Shown piece by piece: positions 8,767 to 16,861 of a stretch of DNA of 38,924 nucleotides. Position numbers and translations under genes: made by a program. The notes beneath the pieces were generated by a model. It had not been told where the DNA came from. It was given only the letters and a program-made list of their open reading frames with translations, and made no database searches. The first letter of the stretch is position 1; each line of letters begins with the position of its first letter. The stretch is from Verrucomicrobiota bacterium. GTDB lineage: Bacteria > Verrucomicrobiota > Verrucomicrobiia > Limisphaerales > CAIMTB01. The stretch is taken from contig CAUJJW010000201.1 in the NCBI GenBank assembly GCA_963205105.1, forward strand, positions 1 to 38,924. The letters run 5' to 3'.

Positions 8767-10104
8767 ATGAATGGTGGCTATGGTTCGGTGACGGTTGGCC
8801 AATTGGCCAACGGGCTATGGGCTTGGAAGGCTGGGCAGATTTCGTTCTCGGCGTTTCGGGTGTACCTCGCGTGTTTTGAGATGCTGAACGTCCGAAAGGC
8901 TGCGGCGCGAGTTGTGAAGCCAGTCCGGCGGCAGCGTAAAATCACACCAAGGTATCGGCTGCGCGAGATTGGAAGACTGACATCGCTTAAACCCCGAACA
9001 ATTCAGCGGGCACTTGGGGACTTGCAGCGCGCAAGACTCCTGACGTTTGCCGAAAGCACCATCCAAGTGGCGGAGAGCCCCGTGGTGGGCGCGGAAGGGG
9101 AGTGGGCCCTGTTGGCCTGCGGACGCAGCGAAAGGCGTCCTATTCCCCTCCCAAGGCCTCTCCTGCGGTTCCTGGCGCGAAACCCTACCGCCGGGCTAAC
9201 CAAGGTGATTCTGGCGTACGTCCTGCGTGGATTGTCGATTGGCCGAAGGACCGGGGTCATTGGAAACCGCGGGACCGTCAAGGCGTCGTGGATCGAGGGC
9301 ACCTTCGGGCTCGGTCTCCGTGCCGTGCGCTATGCCCAGGCGAACCTTAGGCAAGCGGGTTGGATTTCCAAGGATACCGGTTCCTTCCAACGGAAGCTTA
9401 ACCGGGACGGCGCCTACTTCGTTATCAACCTGGAATGGAACCCGCCGGGGCAGCGGCGTCGGCTTATCTCGGATCGTCCTTCGGTAATCGTGAACCCGGA
9501 TAAGCCCTGCAGCGAGATTGCACCCCTCCGTCCCGAAAATGGTCGTCAATTTGCACCCCCTACTAAAGACAAGGAATCTTCTATCGAAGTAAAACACCAG
9601 GAAGCTCTGCCGAGCGAAGTCACTGGTGTATGTTCAGTGGAAGCAGCCGCTCGACGCCCTTCGCCACAACAGGAAGCCCTTCCGACTCCAAGCCTGTGGA
9701 ACATCGTGCCCACGGACCTCCAGCGCCTTTCCCGCATCAAGGTTCTTTACAGCCAGGCGGCCCACGTGGGCTGGATTCAGCCTAGCGAAGCCGCAGGTTT
9801 GAATTTCCTCGCCGCCGCAGTTCGCGCTCGCCAGGTAGTCGGAGATCCGGTCCGCGTTTTCGTGGGGATCGTGAAGGCTGGCCTATGGCAGAACATCACC
9901 CAAGACCAGGAAGAGCAAGCAAGGCGGGCCTTTGCGCGCCTTCGGGATGGAGATCCCGGCTGGTTTGATACAACCAAATCATCGCAACGGAGTCAGCCCC
10001 CGCGCGAGTTACCAGCACCGAAGACATCATGTTCGCAAACCGCAGCGCGCTGCAAATTTTATGCGTCCGAAGCGCTAGGAACGAATGAACCTTATGTCTC
10101 CTGA
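8767..10104 (+). CDS. Winged-helix replication-initiator-like protein
   Basis: A 445-residue basic protein. The ATG at 8767 follows GGAGGGGG by about six bases, so I prefer it over the TTG-type start 13 codons upstream. Residues ~60-110 read as a helix-turn-helix/winged helix (YRLREIGRLTSLKPRTIQRA, then LGDLQRARLLTF). A second similar block lies near residues 145-215 (FGLGLRAVRYAQANLRQAGW), a two-winged-helix layout known from plasmid initiators. The C-terminal third is less conserved-looking. The first codons include an 18-bp TTGGCC palindrome, which suggests autoregulation. Location opposite parA supports a plasmid Rep role; a transcription regulator is the alternative. Confidence 0.6.
   Translation: MNGGYGSVTVGQLANGLWAWKAGQISFSAFRVYLACFEMLNVRKAAARVVKPVRRQRKITPRYRLREIGRLTSLKPRTIQRALGDLQRARLLTFAESTIQVAESPVVGAEGEWALLACGRSERRPIPLPRPLLRFLARNPTAGLTKVILAYVLRGLSIGRRTGVIGNRGTVKASWIEGTFGLGLRAVRYAQANLRQAGWISKDTGSFQRKLNRDGAYFVINLEWNPPGQRRRLISDRPSVIVNPDKPCSEIAPLRPENGRQFAPPTKDKESSIEVKHQEALPSEVTGVCSVEAAARRPSPQQEALPTPSLWNIVPTDLQRLSRIKVLYSQAAHVGWIQPSEAAGLNFLAAAVRARQVVGDPVRVFVGIVKAGLWQNITQDQEEQARRAFARLRDGDPGWFDTTKSSQRSQPPRELPAPKTSCSQTAARCKFYASEALGTNEPYVS
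8794..8815. repeat. 18-bp palindrome plus TGGCCAACGGG copy inside rep-like gene
   Basis: GTTGGCCAATTGGCCAAC (8794-8811) is a perfect palindrome, and TGGCCAACGGGC (8804-8815) repeats the motif found upstream of parA. It codes the peptide VGQLANG near the protein's N-terminus. It is the same sequence family as the intergenic cluster, so the binding protein would contact both ends of the region. Confidence 0.7.
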
Positions 10105-10425
10105 ATAGCGCCCACTCTCAAGGATTCGCGTCAGAGCCGTCCACCAATCGCGCATCTCTTTCGAGCAATTCTGATGATCCACTGCTTCAGTGACGTCGAG
10201 AACGTCTTCATGAAGGCAGTAAAGGACGTCAGCATCCGAGTACGGGTTCGCACGGTCTGGCGCTGCAGCAACAAGTTCTTCGAAGAGGTGCGGCGGTGTG
10301 CAAACACTCAAAATAGCGGACATGACAAGCTGGTGGTTGCAATCCGAAAAGCGAAGGGACAGCGGCTCTACAATTGGCAAAGCGACTGCGTCTATCTGTT
10401 CTACAATTTCCTGATACCCGCCCAT
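10075..10425 (-). CDS. Unknown small acidic protein
   Basis: A 116-residue frame with natural-looking composition, acidic overall, with alternating helical segments (IVEQIDAVALPIVEPLSLRF; ADVLYCLHEDVLDVTEAVDHQ) and a final DWW motif. No family is recognised. It overlaps the 3' end of the rep-like gene by 30 bases, tail to tail, and is divergent from the phosphoesterase gene with ~100 bases between them. An opposing plus-strand frame of similar size (10174-10518) has a less protein-like composition and was set aside. It may be regulated with, or counteract, the neighbouring phosphoesterase; that is speculative. Confidence 0.5.
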   Translation of the reverse strand: MGGYQEIVEQIDAVALPIVEPLSLRFSDCNHQLVMSAILSVCTPPHLFEELVAAAPDRANPYSDADVLYCLHEDVLDVTEAVDHQNCSKEMRDWWTALTRILESGRYSGDIRFIRS

Positions 10426-10525
10426 CTCAAGACAAGAATTTTACGTACAACGCATGACAAGTCAACCGAATTTTCTTCTTTACAAGCAGAAATCCGACTT
10501 CTAGCAATTGACGCATAACCAGCTT

Positions 10526-12007
10526 ATGCCAGCAACTTTCAAGCTCGCCCACATCTCGGATCTTCACTTTTCCGACGGTGCGGATGGCGAAGCGGCCAAC
10601 CACGCCCACTCTATTCCCCACCTTCGCATTGTCCAAAGGCTGCTTGAGGCCAAGGGTCCGTTTGACCGAGTCGTAGTCACTGGCGATCTGACGAATCGCG
10701 GAGACAGGGCAAGTTTACTTCGGGTCCGAGACTGGTTGTTTGGTGAGTTCTCGGTCAGCGCGGACGAGAAGCTTGGGCTAAACCTCCCTCTGAGCCTCGT
10801 CAGGATCATTCCAGGAAATCATGACGCGTACAACTGTGAGTCTTCAGTGGGATCTCCACTCGATAACTGGCAGAAGTCGCTTCACCAGTTTTATCAAGTA
10901 TTTCCAACGGAGCATCTAAACGGTTGCCACTATGATTGGATCGAGAAGGATGGCAACGGTTTGTTTATCGCACTTATTGATTCATGCTATCTCGGGGACC
11001 CTACGCTGGACAACGTTACAGGCATTCGGCAGCAAGCGGTAAGCCGGATCTCAAAAATTGCGAGGGGCAAGATCAGCTATAAGCAGAGTCGACAGCTACT
11101 GCGTTGGTGCGACCAAGGGATGGCCGGGCAATTGTTGGACCGAGAATCCGACAGACTCATTGCAAAGGACGTCTTTGCAAAGAGCCTAAAAGTCGTAGCC
11201 ATGCACCACTACCTGTTCGAGCCAGCGGGGCACTTTGAAGATTTCTTTCTAAGAACGGACCACCGAGATATTGTTTTCAAGAATCTTGTAATGGCTGATG
11301 TCGATATGAGTTTGTGTGGTCACAAACACGTTAACGACTTCAAGCCGATGTTTTATGGCCAACACTTGGATGTTCGGGGTAAGGGTCGGTATTTGATCAA
11401 TCTCTTTCGACGAACTCTTGGCATTAGTACGTTGCCATTCCAATTGAGCGATACCAAGGGGCGGAAATTTGGCGTCAAATTCACACAAATGTTCTGGATG
11501 AAACTTTTGCATACCAGATCGGAACTCGGACAGGATGTTGACTCGGAGGAGTTTATCGAGAGGGCAGTGCAAGCATTTGTTGAGGCCTTGGACAGGCCGT
11601 TTGATTTTATCGATCGCCTGAGGAAATTTTCCAAAGAGTACGCGTGCGAGGGTTCAGAATTCGTTAGTGAGGAGTTTGTGGAGGAGATTCAGAACCGTCT
11701 TTGTTCTCGCTTAACCATACAAGAACGCATTCGACTCAAGGGCATTGCCGAGTTGTCCATTGGTAGGATTATTCGGCAAGTCAACAGTCGACCATTTATC
11801 CAGTCGATGACGGGCTCTTCAGGTAAGGCGTCAGATCAGGGGAAGTCCCGAAGTGTGAATCTATACGAGATCGAATTCATTGGGGAAGACTGTAAGGTGA
11901 CTAGAAGGAGGTATGATATCTTCCCCGGAGCTACGGAGGAGCTAAAAGAGACGCCGCAGGGCGTAACTTTCTCGAATTTGCACAGGCTTTCCGCCACCAT
12001 TGTTTAG
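10526..12007 (+). CDS. Calcineurin-like metallophosphoesterase
   Basis: A 493-residue protein with the full metal-binding set of the family: DLH (Asp12, His14), GDLTNRGD (Asp54), GNHD (Asn98, His99), MHHYLF and LCGHKH. These place it with two-metal phosphoesterases that cut phosphodiesters or nucleic acids. The catalytic domain fills about the first 290 residues. The last ~200 residues match no family I know and contain helical and beta segments. I chose the ATG at 10526 because the DLH motif then falls at its usual distance from the start; an upstream TTG is possible. No Shine-Dalgarno is obvious. It is somewhat richer in A/T than the transfer genes, consistent with acquired cargo. Confidence 0.85.
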   Translation: MPATFKLAHISDLHFSDGADGEAANHAHSIPHLRIVQRLLEAKGPFDRVVVTGDLTNRGDRASLLRVRDWLFGEFSVSADEKLGLNLPLSLVRIIPGNHDAYNCESSVGSPLDNWQKSLHQFYQVFPTEHLNGCHYDWIEKDGNGLFIALIDSCYLGDPTLDNVTGIRQQAVSRISKIARGKISYKQSRQLLRWCDQGMAGQLLDRESDRLIAKDVFAKSLKVVAMHHYLFEPAGHFEDFFLRTDHRDIVFKNLVMADVDMSLCGHKHVNDFKPMFYGQHLDVRGKGRYLINLFRRTLGISTLPFQLSDTKGRKFGVKFTQMFWMKLLHTRSELGQDVDSEEFIERAVQAFVEALDRPFDFIDRLRKFSKEYACEGSEFVSEEFVEEIQNRLCSRLTIQERIRLKGIAELSIGRIIRQVNSRPFIQSMTGSSGKASDQGKSRSVNLYEIEFIGEDCKVTRRRYDIFPGATEELKETPQGVTFSNLHRLSATIV

Positions 12008-12074
12008 CACAATCCTCATAGATCCGATTTGCGATGTCCATTGCGCGGCTCCGGGATGAGGCTCCCGGCTGGTT

Positions 12075-13064
12075 TTACGCGGCGCCCGTTGCCCCTGAGA
12101 GCGATTTCGGGAGCTCGGAATCCCAGGATTCCCGCCCGTCTGCGCGAAGCACATCATTCCAATCGGCGCCGCGGCTCGCGGGCCGGTCCTCGACAATCTC
12201 CACCCCAAGAGGACGCAGGCACTCGCGGATGCCGCTGCCAAGGCGGTCGCCCCCGGTGTCGTTGTCGAGTGCAATGGCGATTTGAGCACCAACTTTCATC
12301 TTTCCTACCGCCAATCTGAGAAGATGCGGTTGGTTTTGATTTAGGGTCCCGGCGATGCTCACGTAACGGCTTGTGGGCGGCCTTCTGATCGCGAAATGGC
12401 TGAGTCCGTCGATGGCGGACTCCACGATCACCAGAACGTTGTCGGCGTCTGTTGTGTTGCTCTCCCAAAGTCCCTTCTCGCCGCCCGGGGCAAATCCGGT
12501 GAAGTGGTGGTTCTTCATCTCGAAGCCTGAGAGGCCCGCCTCGTTCGAGTGCGGGAAGATGGCGTTTCCGCGTTCATCGCTGCGAATGCGGCCGGCAAAG
12601 CGCGGATCGGCAAGAACTTTGGGGGGAATTCGTCGCTCGGCCTCCAGGTAGGGGTGATGGCCGGCGATTGGCTGCATGCCTTCGAACTTAGCGCGTACGC
12701 GAAGCAGATCCCTTGCAACGGGCTCCAGCAGCGGCACCGAGGGAACTGCTGCTGGTGTCCTCTCTGCATTGGTTGGTGCGTTCAGCCACGGGCGGAGTTC
12801 CTTTCGCACCTCGCCGAGGGACAGCGGGTGTCGCCGCTGCACGAAATCGATTATCGATCCGCAGTCTTGATTGGTGCGAACGGAAAAGTAGATCCAATGC
12901 CCGTCCTGATCGCGAGAAATCACAACCTTGTCGCCGTCCGGGTGCCGCAAGACCGCAGAACTTCGGCTCGATGCCTTGCGGTCGAGCAGGTAGCCCGACG
13001 CAAGCGCGTACTCGGCCAGATTAATATCTCTCTTGAATGCCGAGAGTTCCTCTCGCCGGTCCAA
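12075..13064 (-). CDS. DUF3991/TOPRIM domain protein, primase-like
   Basis: A 329-residue protein of a type common on plasmids with MOBF relaxases. The N-terminal part (AFKRDINLAEYALASGYLLD, then a HPDGDKVVISRDQDGHWIY block) matches the DUF3991 zinc-free head. The C-terminal part is a TOPRIM fold with LVIVESAIDGLSH (catalytic Glu) and IALDNDTGGD (DxD-like acidic motif). It probably acts in lagging-strand or conjugal DNA priming; the activity is inferred. The frame extends much further upstream, but that part lies antisense to the DUF6573 gene. A TTG at 13064 with GGAGG nine bases ahead gives the family's usual length. An ATG at 13145 is the alternative. Confidence 0.8.
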   Translation of the reverse strand: MDRREELSAFKRDINLAEYALASGYLLDRKASSRSSAVLRHPDGDKVVISRDQDGHWIYFSVRTNQDCGSIIDFVQRRHPLSLGEVRKELRPWLNAPTNAERTPAAVPSVPLLEPVARDLLRVRAKFEGMQPIAGHHPYLEAERRIPPKVLADPRFAGRIRSDERGNAIFPHSNEAGLSGFEMKNHHFTGFAPGGEKGLWESNTTDADNVLVIVESAIDGLSHFAIRRPPTSRYVSIAGTLNQNQPHLLRLAVGKMKVGAQIAIALDNDTGGDRLGSGIRECLRPLGVEIVEDRPASRGADWNDVLRADGRESWDSELPKSLSGATGAA

Positions 13065-13232
13065 TATGGCAGTCCTCCAGAGTGCAGAATAGCGCGAGGT
13101 GGGGGCGGTAGGAAAAGGGGGGATTCCAACGAGGATGATCGGCATCTCCCCAGGTCGCCCGATGATGCGCAATTGTGCGTAGTTTGCTGGGCGTGGTATG
13201 TCGGGTGAGGCGAAGCAAGAGGGGAGGGGCTG

Positions 13233-13646
13233 ATGGAGCCGAAGGAGGGCGAACGTGGGAGGGAGCAACCCGAGAATCTGTTCGGCGATCTGGTGTTCCG
13301 GTACACTAGGGCACAAGCCATTGCCGACGGAGTTCTGGTGGACGTGTCCGCAGCCGCGCGCGAAGCGGGCATTCGCTTTCCGACGGCGCTGACGGCGGCC
13401 GCTTGGAACGAGTTCATCGCGGTGCCAGAGGGATTGGAAGGGGTTCAGGATGAGGCAGGGCGGCTTTGGGACATTCTTTGGATGTTCCGGCAGGCGGCTC
13501 GCCGTGAACCCGGGAGTCAGCTTGAGTTCCATGTCCTGGTGCAGAATGGCCAGGAGGGGCCGAAGGAGCGCACGCTCAAGTCTGTGTGCGGTCCTGGGGA
13601 CCACGCGGAACCCGTCATCACAATCATGCTGCCGAGAGAAGACTAG
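13233..13646 (+). CDS. DUF6573 family protein
   Basis: A 137-residue protein containing ENLFGDLVFRYTRAQAIADG and GVLVDVSAAAREAGIRFP, which I recognise as the hallmark of a small uncharacterised plasmid-borne family (DUF6573). The ATG has a strong GAGGGGAGGGG sequence just upstream. It is divergent from the DUF3991/TOPRIM gene with ~170 bases between them, so the two probably share a regulatory region. Members usually sit with replication or conjugation genes, which agrees with this context. Function is unknown. Confidence 0.8.
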   Translation: MEPKEGERGREQPENLFGDLVFRYTRAQAIADGVLVDVSAAAREAGIRFPTALTAAAWNEFIAVPEGLEGVQDEAGRLWDILWMFRQAARREPGSQLEFHVLVQNGQEGPKERTLKSVCGPGDHAEPVITIMLPRED

Positions 13647-14100
13647 ACCCGTAGGCTTCCAAGTCGGCTCCAAATTTCTGTCGCGCCCAACTGCTTGCCT
13701 TTGCGCTACTTCAAGTGCAGAAAAGCAACATCTGCCAGAACATGCGGCAGCACAACGACCACGAAAGCACATGGAACCATGCACCACGGGCCAGGAAGCG
13801 ATGGTGCTCAAATCTAGGCCGGTCGGAATCCAAAAGAGATGCATCACATTTATTCCTTGACATTAGGATCACCACAAGGTCTCAGCTTGGGCACTAATGA
13901 AATCTCACAAAGCACGCCAAGGTCATTTGCGTCCCCGCCGTGCTCCCGGAGCTCTGCAGCTTCTCGGAGCGAAAGAGTGAACGTGCTTGAGCACTTGAGA
14001 TGCCAGGTGACACGGCAGTTAGGGTATGCAGGAAGACACCACTTGCAGTAGGATCTAAACATTTGGATCCGGTCCCCAAAAAACAATAGAGGGTGCGTCC
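13647..14100. other. Intergenic stretch with one weak minus-strand frame
   Basis: About 450 bases between the DUF6573 gene and the pentapeptide gene. A minus-strand frame 14062-13850 (70 residues, Cys-rich near the start, ending in DLGVLCEISLVPKLRPC) looks slightly protein-like but has no family match and only a weak upstream G-run. The promoter for the pentapeptide gene should be near the right end. Confidence 0.35.
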
Positions 14101-15768
14101 ATGACGAAGCATGCCAGTGGAAAACCTCCCAGTTGCTGCTATGAGTACCAGAACGAACCGGGCAGGATCTGTCCGTACCCACAGGTATTCTCCGACAAAT
14201 CTATCGGGAACGCGGAGGGCTCGCCTCGATTGCCGATTGATTCAGCAGGGCTGTGTATCTTCCATTCAACAGATGAGCAATGGAAGGCGCGCAATGAGTT
14301 TTCCTCGTGGTTTCTACGCGTAATCGACGGGGTGGACGCCCGTCTCAGAGAGCATCCGTCTCGGTTGACGCAGTTGGACCGCTTTGACTGCCGAGGCTTT
14401 GTCTTCTCCGTGCCACCCGGAGCGCCGCTAATAGACCTGTCATACCGCGAGTTTCGGCGAAAGCTCGACTTAGTGGATAGTCGATTCCTTGGTAAGGTGG
14501 ACTTTGAGGGGACTGCTTTTTATGAAAGTGCTTACTTCGAGCGAGCCTGCTTTCATGGCTATGCGCACTTTACAAAATGCCGATTCGCAAAGTCCGCTTA
14601 CTTTGACGGTGCAACCTTTGACGACTTTGTCGTATTTCGGGATACAGAATTCAGAGGGGTTGGTTCATTCGTTGGTGTACAGTTTCCAACGAAGGCCACC
14701 ACGTATTTTGAGAATATCAGCATTGGGAAGGCGCTAACGTTCAAGGGTATCGACCGACGCAGAGCGTTATTCTCTAACGCAGTAAGCATCAGTCTTTTAG
14801 GCAAGAGCGGTTCGCTATCCTTTGAGAACGTGAACCTTAATTGCTTAGATGCCTCAAGCCGCGCTCATATCGCGATGCTCGAATCATCAGGAAGGGCAAC
14901 AGTTGGCCCAGGATGCAACAAATATCGCGTGTGCAAAGAGGTTTGCGTGCCTTACCGCGAGCGCCACAAGCCATTGCTGATGGAGATAGCCCAGGCGTTT
15001 GTCGAGTTATTCAACTATGACGGTACCCTGAACGGAACAGTCGGCGTTGAGATCGAGTACATGGAGGACTCTGCTACGATCCGCTATTTCTCTGATCTTG
15101 ACGTGCCGCACGCCGATTTCGAAGAGATGCTCGCGAAAGCTGTGCCGATCTTCATCAAGTTCCTGCGAAATCCAGAGGACTATCTCAAGGCTCCGCTTAG
15201 TGTAGCGGAGTGGGACGCCTATCGTCGTGTGAAGCTGGTGCAACTCGGTCTGCTGCCTAGGATTGCGCTCGGGAAGAACTGGTCGTTTGAGGACACGCTC
15301 AATGTGGTGGGAAGTTGCCCTGGCCCCATTGGAATTGACGTGATCGCCGACTTACACCAGCATTACAGAACAATTAATTTGCAGTGCACGGGTAATGTCC
15401 AACTGGTGGCAGTGAACGCTTCCCAAGCTGGCACGCCTATTAGCATTGCTCCAGTTATGGGAGACAATTTTAGTAACATATCAGACTCGACGATTGTAAA
15501 CCGGTCAACTGTTACCGGCTCGGGAAACACACTGTCTTCCGAAGGTGTAAAGGAGTTGCGAGATCTGATTGAGGGTATTCGGGGCCAGCTGCCAGCTGGG
15601 GCTTCAGGGGAATTTCTGAAGCACTTGGATCGTATGCATGTGGAGCTCGCGCATACGAGCCCAGACCGAACGTTATTGAAATCGATTTGGGAGGGAGTTG
15701 CCAGATTAGCACCTCAGTTAGGATCGGTGGCAGATGCGGTGGGTAAAGTGAGTGCCCTTATTCAATGA
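14101..15768 (+). CDS. Pentapeptide-repeat protein with conflict-system-like tail
   Basis: A 555-residue protein; the ATG follows AGAGGG at a suitable distance. Residues 12-55 hold a CC...C...CIFH pattern (Cys12, 13, 24, 52, His55) that may bind zinc. Residues ~92-195 form a run of A(D/N)LXX-type pentapeptides (DFEGTAFYESAYFERACF and similar), giving a right-handed quadrilateral beta-helix. Residues ~270-420 are an unrecognised alpha/beta region. Near residue 460, GDNFSNISDSTIVNRSTVTG precedes a helical tail of ~80 residues, a layout seen at the ends of several bacterial STAND/effector proteins. No transmembrane segment is evident. It is A/T-richer than the transfer genes. It could be a sensor or scaffold in a defense system; function is unproven. 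Confidence 0.75.
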   Translation: MTKHASGKPPSCCYEYQNEPGRICPYPQVFSDKSIGNAEGSPRLPIDSAGLCIFHSTDEQWKARNEFSSWFLRVIDGVDARLREHPSRLTQLDRFDCRGFVFSVPPGAPLIDLSYREFRRKLDLVDSRFLGKVDFEGTAFYESAYFERACFHGYAHFTKCRFAKSAYFDGATFDDFVVFRDTEFRGVGSFVGVQFPTKATTYFENISIGKALTFKGIDRRRALFSNAVSISLLGKSGSLSFENVNLNCLDASSRAHIAMLESSGRATVGPGCNKYRVCKEVCVPYRERHKPLLMEIAQAFVELFNYDGTLNGTVGVEIEYMEDSATIRYFSDLDVPHADFEEMLAKAVPIFIKFLRNPEDYLKAPLSVAEWDAYRRVKLVQLGLLPRIALGKNWSFEDTLNVVGSCPGPIGIDVIADLHQHYRTINLQCTGNVQLVAVNASQAGTPISIAPVMGDNFSNISDSTIVNRSTVTGSGNTLSSEGVKELRDLIEGIRGQLPAGASGEFLKHLDRMHVELAHTSPDRTLLKSIWEGVARLAPQLGSVADAVGKVSALIQ

Positions 15769-16174
15769 AAGAAATTTAGGGTGCACGATCGCGAGTCCAC
15801 GCCTTTTTTACGAGTGCGCGTAGGCGCTGATCAGCGTGCCGCTTTCACTCTAATTCTTGGTATCGTCGTCGCAGCAAGATTGGTAACGCGATGAGTTTCG
15901 TGGCGAGCTCGAAGTAAAGAGATACCCCGGTTAAAACGAATTGGACCGTTCCAGAGCTCCAGGAATACCGCCAGAATAAGTTTGCTATTCGGTCGGCGGA
16001 ATTGCTTTTCGCCATGGCTTGTTGCGTGTTTAGTGCGAGTTAGGCGCATTATGCGTACCAGCGCCACACTCAGGCCGGGCCAACGAGGTGCTGGATAGGG
16101 ATGCGGCGATGATGGCGTGGACCAAGCGCGTGCCCATACCCGCGCCCATCAGATGCGATTGCCAGTACTGATGC
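15769..16174. other. Intergenic stretch, possible terminator, no gene
   Basis: About 400 bases between tail-to-tail genes. A GC-rich imperfect hairpin region ends in a run of six T (15804-15809), a plausible terminator for the pentapeptide gene. The only open frame (15831-16067, minus) is not protein-like. Toward 16090-16160 a plus-strand stretch reads like a broken gene end but is too short to assign. Confidence 0.4.
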
Positions 16175-16861
16175 CTATTTCTGCCGACGCCTCAAACAGC
16201 AGAAGGTAACCAGGCCGCCCAAAAATATAGACCACGGGGACGGTTCTGGCACCACGGGAAATGGTGAGAATTCAATGCTATCAATGATGTGAGGTGGTGA
16301 GCCCAATTCAGGTGACCCTTCTGAAGTAAAGAATTCCAATAGAACCGTTTGGCCCGCGAACTCACCAATATCTGCCCCGTACCATAGGTCGAGGTGAGAT
16401 TCATCTACTAGATCTATTTGGACGCCATTGATACGGACGTCGAATACTCCGTACTGCCCCTGAAATCTCAATGACTGAGACTCCAGGGGAACGTCGCCAC
16501 TTTGGGAGAGTCCGTAATGGGCAAACCTCCGCGGTTCGCTGGGGGTTGTGAAACCAGGCTGCAATGCCAGGCTAAATCGTCCCTGAATTACATTGTTATC
16601 GAATCGCCGGTCGGCGAGCCAAGCGCCTGGGGTGCCTGCAGGCCCTGTGCCGGCACCCATGAATGATTGAACCTCACCGTCGAACGTCAGCGTCCAACTA
16701 GGAATCAAGCGTTCTGTGGTGTCGGTTGTCGGGAAGTCCCCTGTAAAGCGTCCCTTCTCAAAATTGAGATTGTCAAAAGGAGCCGCGTTGATTTTTGGTT
16801 CTCCGATATGCAAAAGAGGCAACACCATCAATACTGTCTTCCAACAATTAGTTACGGCCAT
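16175..16861 (-). CDS. PEP-CTERM sorted secreted protein
   Basis: A 228-residue protein with a signal peptide (hydrophobic core VLMVLPLL near residues 10-17) and a clear C-terminal sorting tail: VPEPSPW, then a hydrophobic helix IFLGGLVTFCCL and a basic RRRQK end. Such tails are processed by exosortase, which attaches the protein to the cell surface or matrix. The middle is a beta-sandwich-like region of the kind common in this group. The start at 16861 was chosen because GGAGG lies just ahead and it restores the signal peptide; the longer frame adds an unsupported N-terminus. It overlaps the stop of the upstream giant gene by ten bases. Confidence 0.85.
   Translation of the reverse strand: MAVTNCWKTVLMVLPLLHIGEPKINAAPFDNLNFEKGRFTGDFPTTDTTERLIPSWTLTFDGEVQSFMGAGTGPAGTPGAWLADRRFDNNVIQGRFSLALQPGFTTPSEPRRFAHYGLSQSGDVPLESQSLRFQGQYGVFDVRINGVQIDLVDESHLDLWYGADIGEFAGQTVLLEFFTSEGSPELGSPPHIIDSIEFSPFPVVPEPSPWSIFLGGLVTFCCLRRRQK

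Noticed and set aside
15831..16067. 78-residue minus-strand frame in the gap after the pentapeptide gene
   Set aside because: Basic, unstructured composition, no ribosome-binding site and no motif.
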